From Prostheceraeus crozeri (lineage: Eukaryota; Platyhelminthes; Polycladida; Euryleptidae), in NCBI GenBank assembly GCA_907163375.1, contig CAJQUW010010359.1, positions 372,001 to 436,000 of the forward strand: a stretch of 64,000 nucleotides of DNA, read 5' to 3'. A program made the position numbers and the translations under genes. How positions within the stretch are numbered: position 1 is the first letter of the stretch; each line of letters opens with the position of its first letter. The notes under the pieces were generated by a model. It was not told the origin of the DNA. It did no database searches and saw only the letters and a program-made list of their open reading frames with translations. Below are positions 58,750 through 64,000 of the stretch, one piece after another.

Positions 58750-59127
58750 AACGGAAACTATAGCCTTGCCGTTTGATTGGATGATTGCCTGAGTCTCAGG
58801 TCTCATGTGTGAACGTAGCTTTAGATCGAGGAGGAGCGCTCCTCCTTTCCAACAACCACTTGGGTATTTGTTCCTTGACTCGTTCACCCAAGAATCTTTT
58901 TGTTCAGCCAATGTATACGTGCTACTGCAAGCGCACCCGAATTTGTAGATAACTTTAGATTGAGCAGAAACAGGAAATTTATCTTCGGGCGAACTAGCCG
59001 GGATAAAGATGCATGTAGGCATTTTAATTTTTATTTTCTCAATAAATTCTGAAGAGCCATGCTTGGAAATTTTAAATCTGATCATTCTATGGTACCATGC
59101 ATTACTGATTTTCAATGCGAAAGTCAC
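58750..59127 (-). pseudogene. Penelope-like element relic 4, GIY-YIG nuclease fragment
   Basis: The minus strand reads SKVIYKFGCACSSTY in one frame. After a one-base shift it reads VYIG, an in-frame stop, then TKRFLGERVKEQIPKWLLER and SAPPRSKATFTHET. This is the familiar GIY-YIG nuclease of a PLE family distinct from elements 1-3 (YIG.T, ERV.E..P.WL pattern). Only this domain survives, frameshifted and with a stop. Confidence 0.75.
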
Positions 59128-60799
59128 CTCATCAGCTCGTTAACAAACAGTGTAGATATTTAGTAATTGAAATTGAAAATGTTATCTAACTAAAAATCAT
59201 AAAATATTTTTAATCGCTAAAAATGTAAGCTTTGATTATAATTAAGGCAGAAGTGCAAGTACATAATTGATTGCCTTCGCATGTCTTGCTTTTTTGTAAA
59301 AGTCATCACATAAATAGTTGCGCTTACAAGAAATATCTCAAGCTAACAAAATTTAAGAAAAATGCCCACATGTAGGCACTCCTCATCTATGATGGAAATT
59401 AAAACATCGTGGCTACAAATCATGGTGACTTCTTTATGCATATTTCGTTCACACATGCGTCAAATTACGCCGGTGATGAAAAGATGCACCTACTGGGACA
59501 TTTCAGCGTGATGGTCGTTACTCTTCGCACAAAATTCCGCACTTGTATTTTACCTGGCGCTACCATTTTGAAACATTTTTCGTTGGCATTTCGCTCACTA
59601 ACCTAAGTTTGACTGTAGTTGTACATCAAATAAAATCCGATAAACACTTCGTTCTGATTGCTACATCTGTGATGATGTGGCGTGACTGTTGTGATAGATG
59701 AAAATGCAATATTTTGAGTTCATTTTACATAAGTTAAATTTTCTGCAAAATGAATGCGCCTGCCAACCTGATATCGGCATTGTTTACGCTTAGAGATGCA
59801 ATAATTAGAGAAATTATGACAAATAGTCACAACTTGAGACTCTCTCCGAATGGTATATTAAAATGTTTTGTGACGGTCGTGTCCATGAGAATTGATGTTG
59901 TAGATTTTGGTTTTGATTAATTCAAAATGAATCAGAAATTGAATGCAAATTATCTCATATTGGTCTTTCAATGAATTCGAAAAAAATGGATCAGAATTAG
60001 CGGTTATTCAATGCTTATCTCAAATCAGAATGCTCATTAGTTTCAAAAAAAGTTGTTTTAGAAATAAGAACAAAACAAGATGCATTATGAAGGCAATAGA
60101 TATCTGATGAATTATTAGTGACCTATTGTGATTGTTCTGCTATAGTTCTACAACACCGAATAGAAAATATCACATAATTATTTTTGTAGAGGATTGATTC
60201 CCATGAAAAATGCTATATAGCCGATCGTTGGAGTAGGAGCAGGTCTAATGAAACAATCGTATTGGAATTGATTGTATTGGTATAACTTTCTGAAAGTTTC
60301 ACCAAAAAGTCTATGTACGAGCGATGATTTTCGAAGACAGCTGATCTCAGATCTACAGAGTTGATCATGAAAAACGGACCACCTACTTTTCACTAAATTC
60401 AATCGATTTTCATGTCTTCCACATTAACGCACTATACATCAATGGCGAGCTTGCATTCTCAGTTTTAAAATTAGATGTGATAGACCTGCATCCGTTATTG
60501 TATTTGCTGAGCAGTACTCAAAATATGAAAATCGCTCAATTTACAAACCGCACTTTTCTCATAAGAAAACATATGAGTATGACAACGAATCAGGCACGGG
60601 AAGAACGAGCATTTTGTGAGCTCTCTTTTGATATACTGGTCATCAAAAAAGGTGAACTAAAAATTAGTGACATCGGGAAGTTATCACAAAATCATGACCT
60701 TTTTCGGTTGGAAATGTTGGCTTCTCACTTTATTATCAAAAATGTTCATGTTTGGCATCCTCTGAATCCTTGCGATGTAAAGAATTCGGATATGTAAGC
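59128..60799. other. No gene recognised
   Basis: No domain is recognisable in the 106-codon frame at 60477-60797 or in the 74-codon minus frame at 60178-60402. The composition is AT-rich. The right part adjoins the 5' leader of the LINE. Confidence 0.5.
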
Positions 60800-61028
60800 G
60801 GATATGTAAGCTGTGATCTGCGTAGCGTAGCGGTCGTGTCAGAAGTGTCTCTTGTGAGTGTTTTGCAATTGGTCTACATCTCGATTACCTGTGGCAGTTA
60901 TCTATCAAATTTATACCTGATAAATCGTGGTGGTCTTCCGGGTTTAACTGTGAGAAGCTCATTATATGAAGTTGTGTTGATTTTTGGGGAGATTGGAAGT
61001 TCTTAATTCTTGAATTAATTTCCACTGA

Positions 61029-61823
61029 TTGGTGTTCATTCGAGGATTTCTGCAGTTTGAGATGGTAAATTCACGGAAAGGTAGCAATGACCAGACAATA
61101 GCAAGATATCTGTGCACTATTTGTAACATGTCCATTGATAGTGACGTCATACGTTGCCAAATCTGTATGAAAATGTTTCATGCTAAACGTGAGTGTTCAG
61201 GATTGTCCGCTAATATTGGTAAAGCCGTTTGCTCGAATGAAAATCTTTCATACCGATGTGATGATTGTAAACAAGTGGATTTTACAGAGTTATTGGCTCG
61301 ATTTAATCGAGTTGAAGAAGAATTATCATCTCTCCGTGATCAATTGAATACAAAGTGTTCTTCTGATGTTGGCATGTTAATTAGCAAGGCTATTACTGAG
61401 CATGAAAGTAGAATGGAAAAACGGAATAATATTATTATTTTTGGTCTCGAAGATCCGCCTGTCTCAGATGATGAACAGGACCTGGATAAAGCAGTTATTG
61501 ATAATCTTGTTGATACTCTGATGATTGATAAGAAGCACATCGTTTCAAGAGATAGATTGGGAAGGAGAACTTCTCATGGGTCTTCTCGGCCAGTCAGGGT
61601 GCGATTTTCTTCATTTGAGCAGAAGTTACAATGTTTGAGGAAGTCAAAAATCTTGATGAGCAATCCGAACTATAAAAAGGTATACATCAAAAACGACTTA
61701 ACTCCAACGCAACGAGAAGAAAGTAAACTTCTTCGGGAGGAACTGAATGTAAGGAAAGAGAGAGGGGAAGACGTTGTCATTAAAAGTGGAAAAATTGTTC
61801 CACGAGTTAAACCCAAACATTGA
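61029..61823 (+). CDS. LINE ORF1 protein (zinc finger, coiled coil, RRM-like)
   Basis: The frame has 264 codons from the first ATG; a second in-frame ATG at 61062 (MVNSRKGSND) is an equally good start. A PHD-like cysteine finger lies at residues ~29-80 (CTICNMSID, RCQICMKMFHAKREC, YRCDDC). A short coiled coil at ~85-105 (RFNRVEEELSSLRDQL) follows. Then comes an L1-ORF1-type RNA-binding segment: NIIIFGLEDPP, SRDRLGR, PVRVRFSS, ending in a basic stretch KSGKIVPRVKPKH. Such ORF1 proteins coat the element RNA and act as nucleic-acid chaperones. The stop is TGA followed by CTA, with ORF2 continuing in frame. Confidence 0.88.
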   Translation: MVFIRGFLQFEMVNSRKGSNDQTIARYLCTICNMSIDSDVIRCQICMKMFHAKRECSGLSANIGKAVCSNENLSYRCDDCKQVDFTELLARFNRVEEELSSLRDQLNTKCSSDVGMLISKAITEHESRMEKRNNIIIFGLEDPPVSDDEQDLDKAVIDNLVDTLMIDKKHIVSRDRLGRRTSHGSSRPVRVRFSSFEQKLQCLRKSKILMSNPNYKKVYIKNDLTPTQREESKLLREELNVRKERGEDVVIKSGKIVPRVKPKH

Positions 61824-64000
61824 CTAAGTCCAAGTTTGAACCTTCCTTGTCTCTGCCTTACCAATACCCGTTCTGTTACAAACAAATTTGATGAACTACT
61901 TGCCATTGCGTCTACATATTCTCCGGACATTATATGTATAACTGAGTCTTGGATGGATGAATCAGTATCTGATTCTTCAGTTTATTTGCCTGGTTATTCG
62001 TTGTTTAGAGCTGACAGGAAAAGTGGCAAAAAAGGTGGTGGTGTCTGCTGCTGGACTAGATCTGAATTCTCAGTTTCTGTTTTATTTTCGGAATCTCCAT
62101 ACCAAGACGTCGAAATGCTCCTTCTCCGTGTGTCGTATAAATCATTCAATTGTCTATTATCCTTACTTTACTTTCCGAGGGGAAGTTCGCTCAATACTGA
62201 GACATCTCGTATGCTTACAAATTATGTATCTGCTGTTATTGATGATTTCCTTGCTGTATATACTGGTTATGAAGTTTTCCTTGTTGGCGACTTTAACAGA
62301 GTTGATCATAATGACTTTGAAATTTATTTCGGACTAGAGAATGTTGTCTGTGATGCGACCCGTGGTAATGCTGTGCTAGATCTCATTCTGATTCCTGATA
62401 AATTGGTGTGTGAATATTCTAAACCACTCATCGATAGCCCTCTAGGTGCCAGTGATCATTCCATTATAATATTGAAACCTGTCCAATCTCTGAAAATCAA
62501 GCCTAATTATATGAAAATCATGGATATGCGTGATTCAAACCTGAAACTGGCATTTAATATCTTAGAAAGTTCCGATTGGTCCAAGTTGTTCGATAACGCT
62601 ACCCTCGATGAAGTTTGTTCAATATTTTATGACATTTTTCGTTCTGCTTTAGCTACTATTCCATCCGATATTGTGAAACTTTCATCTCATGGGAAACCAT
62701 GGATGAACAATACGATAAAAGTTCTCGTTAACAAACGATACCAAGCCTATCGTCAAAGAAACTGGAAGCTTTATGATCATTATAAGGAAAAGGTGAAATC
62801 ACATATTTATATGGCAAAAATTAATTGGAGCAAGAGAACATTGAATCGCCGGAAGTCTATCTGGGATATTTATAAATTCATGTCAAAATCTCCCACTTAT
62901 GACAAGAACTGGCTTCCTAAACTCTTTCCTGATGTGCCCTTACCTGCTGTACTCGATCTGCTCAATTCCAATTTATCGAAGCATTTTATCATTGATGATC
63001 CTATATGTACAACAGCTAAGTCATTCCTCATACCTTCTGTCTTCACGGAAACTGCGATTGAATGCAGATTGAAAGAAGTCAAAGCTAGATCTTCCATTGG
63101 CAGTGATGATATCCCTGCTATTGCCTGGTCCAAGTTCTCTAGTGTGTTGGCCAAACCACTCACTATTATTTTCAATCGATGTGTTTCACTCGCCAATGTA
63201 CCCCGTCTATGGAAGAAAGCCGACATACTACCACTTCCGAAGTCAAATCCGCCTGATATTTGTAATGTCCGCCCCATCTCCATTCTCCCCATACCAGAAC
63301 GTATTTTTGAGAAGGAGTTAATCAAGAGTATTGGTTTTCATTTTTTGTCGCACTTCGATGATAAACAATATGGTTTTAAAAAGAACAGTTCAACCGTATG
63401 TGCTCTACTAGACTTTGAAGATTTTGTGACGAATAACCTTCAAAAGAAGGAAGTGTTAGCTTGCCATGTCATCTCAGTGGACTTATCGAAAGGTTTTGAC
63501 AGAGTTTCCCATCGCATACTAATTGAGAAGATGAGATCCGCAAATTTCGACGATTTTGTTCTAACCTTCGTCAAGAATTATTTGTCGGACCGTTTCCAGA
63601 GGGTTCGCTGGGCTGAAACATGCAGTGATTATGTTAAAATTGACAGTGGCATCCCCCAGGGTTCTTCCGTTGGCCCTTTTCTCTTCGGAATATTTTTGGC
63701 CGATATGATTATTGCAGATACAGACAATACCTTGTTATTGAAGTATGCGGATGACATTATGATTGTGAGTAACATCAAGAAAGGTATGAACACAAGTCCA
63801 GCTTTAAAGGCGTATAATGAAGTCTGCAGATGGATCGATGCAAACAAGATGATGATCAGTGTCAACAAATGTAATCAGATGTTTATTTCATTACGTGATG
63901 TACCTTATATTCGAGACTTTTCTATTCCTGATGTTACTATTGTTGAAGAGCTGAGGTTCCTAGGAGTTATTTTTGACTCTAGGTTCAAATGGCATTCTCA
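61824..64000 (+). CDS. LINE ORF2, endonuclease-reverse transcriptase, partial
   Basis: The frame is open from the ORF1 stop to the window edge (725 codons). The APE-type endonuclease has CLTNTRS (catalytic Asn, codon 14 after TGA), ICITESW (Glu, codon 41), LVGDFN and GASDHSII (Asp-His pair). The reverse transcriptase has VRPISILP, ISVDLSKGFDRVSH (first Asp), SGIPQGSSVGPFLFG, KYADDIMIV (catalytic pair) and LRFLGVIFD. All catalytic residues are present. The first in-frame ATG, at 61953, is codon 44, downstream of two endonuclease catalytic residues, so it cannot be the natural start. Expression by readthrough of the preceding UGA is the simplest explanation. The 3' part is outside the window. 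Confidence 0.92.

Larger units (their letters stand above)
60800..64000 (+). mobile_element. CR1/jockey-type LINE, continuing past the window
   Basis: A two-part non-LTR retrotransposon with intact reading frames over more than 2.9 kb. ORF1 ends at 61823 and ORF2 begins in the same frame. The 5' boundary is a guess: sequence from about 60800 to 61028 looks like a leader without repeats. The 3' end lies outside. No disabling mutation is seen apart from the single TGA between ORF1 and ORF2, which suggests a young copy. Confidence 0.85.

Noticed and set aside
61957-62337. 126-codon plus-strand frame
   Set aside because: It is out of frame with the endonuclease domain of ORF2, which is open throughout this region.
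62897-63325. 142-codon minus-strand frame
   Set aside because: Antisense to the intact reverse transcriptase of the LINE.

Overview
This is AT-rich animal nuclear DNA. One host gene is split by introns, and almost everything else recognisable is eukaryotic mobile DNA: piggyBac, hAT, pogo/Tigger, Tc1, PIF/Harbinger and CACTA DNA transposons, CR1/jockey-type LINEs and Penelope-like elements (PLEs). The mix of families and the frequent TAGGCCTA and TACATGTA words suggest a marine invertebrate. That placement is inference, and the phylum cannot be fixed from the sequence.

The only confidently identified host gene is a glycine amidinotransferase (GATM/AGAT) on the minus strand. Five coding exons lie between 36632 and 45091. 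Splice sites and phases match, and all three active-site residues (Asp, His, Cys) are kept. Only about 37 N-terminal residues, presumably the mitochondrial transit peptide, are missing. They would sit on an exon upstream of 45091, where there is now a Tc1 element and about 10 kb of PLE sequence.

Layout: (a) 1-5000 is mostly non-coding, with a PLE 3' relic and two nested hAT-like non-autonomous elements. (b) 5000-12100 is a three-level nest: a LINE reverse transcriptase split at TTAA by a 6.0 kb piggyBac (5231-11248), which itself carries a 2.8 kb hAT (5315-8114). The piggyBac gene also has a 505-bp tandem triplication. (c) 13140-14740 holds a PIF/Harbinger transposase relic and fragments. (d) 15809-24471 holds two neighbouring pogo/Tigger elements coding for transposases with C-terminal zinc fingers. 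The second is interrupted by a 995-bp MITE and a 731-bp foldback element; removing either restores the reading frame. (e) 26008-28279 has second copies of the hAT MITE and of the 1-kb MITE. (f) 29354-36450 is a probable CACTA/EnSpm element with CCCGAG inverted ends, subterminal repeat arrays and a transposase. (g) 36632-45091 is GATM, with a PLE relic in its last intron. (h) 45449-46812 is a Tc1 element. (i) 46990-51385 and 52243-55658 are two PLE families, each arranged as an inverted (5'-to-5') pair with an 11-12 bp target-site duplication. The first carries hammerhead-ribozyme-like motifs. (j) 60800-64000 is the start of a full-coding LINE. Its ORF1 and ORF2 lie in one frame, separated only by UGA in a CUA context, which makes stop-codon readthrough the simplest way to express ORF2.

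No rRNA, tRNA or CRISPR features were seen. The long stretches between these items show no gene I can support.
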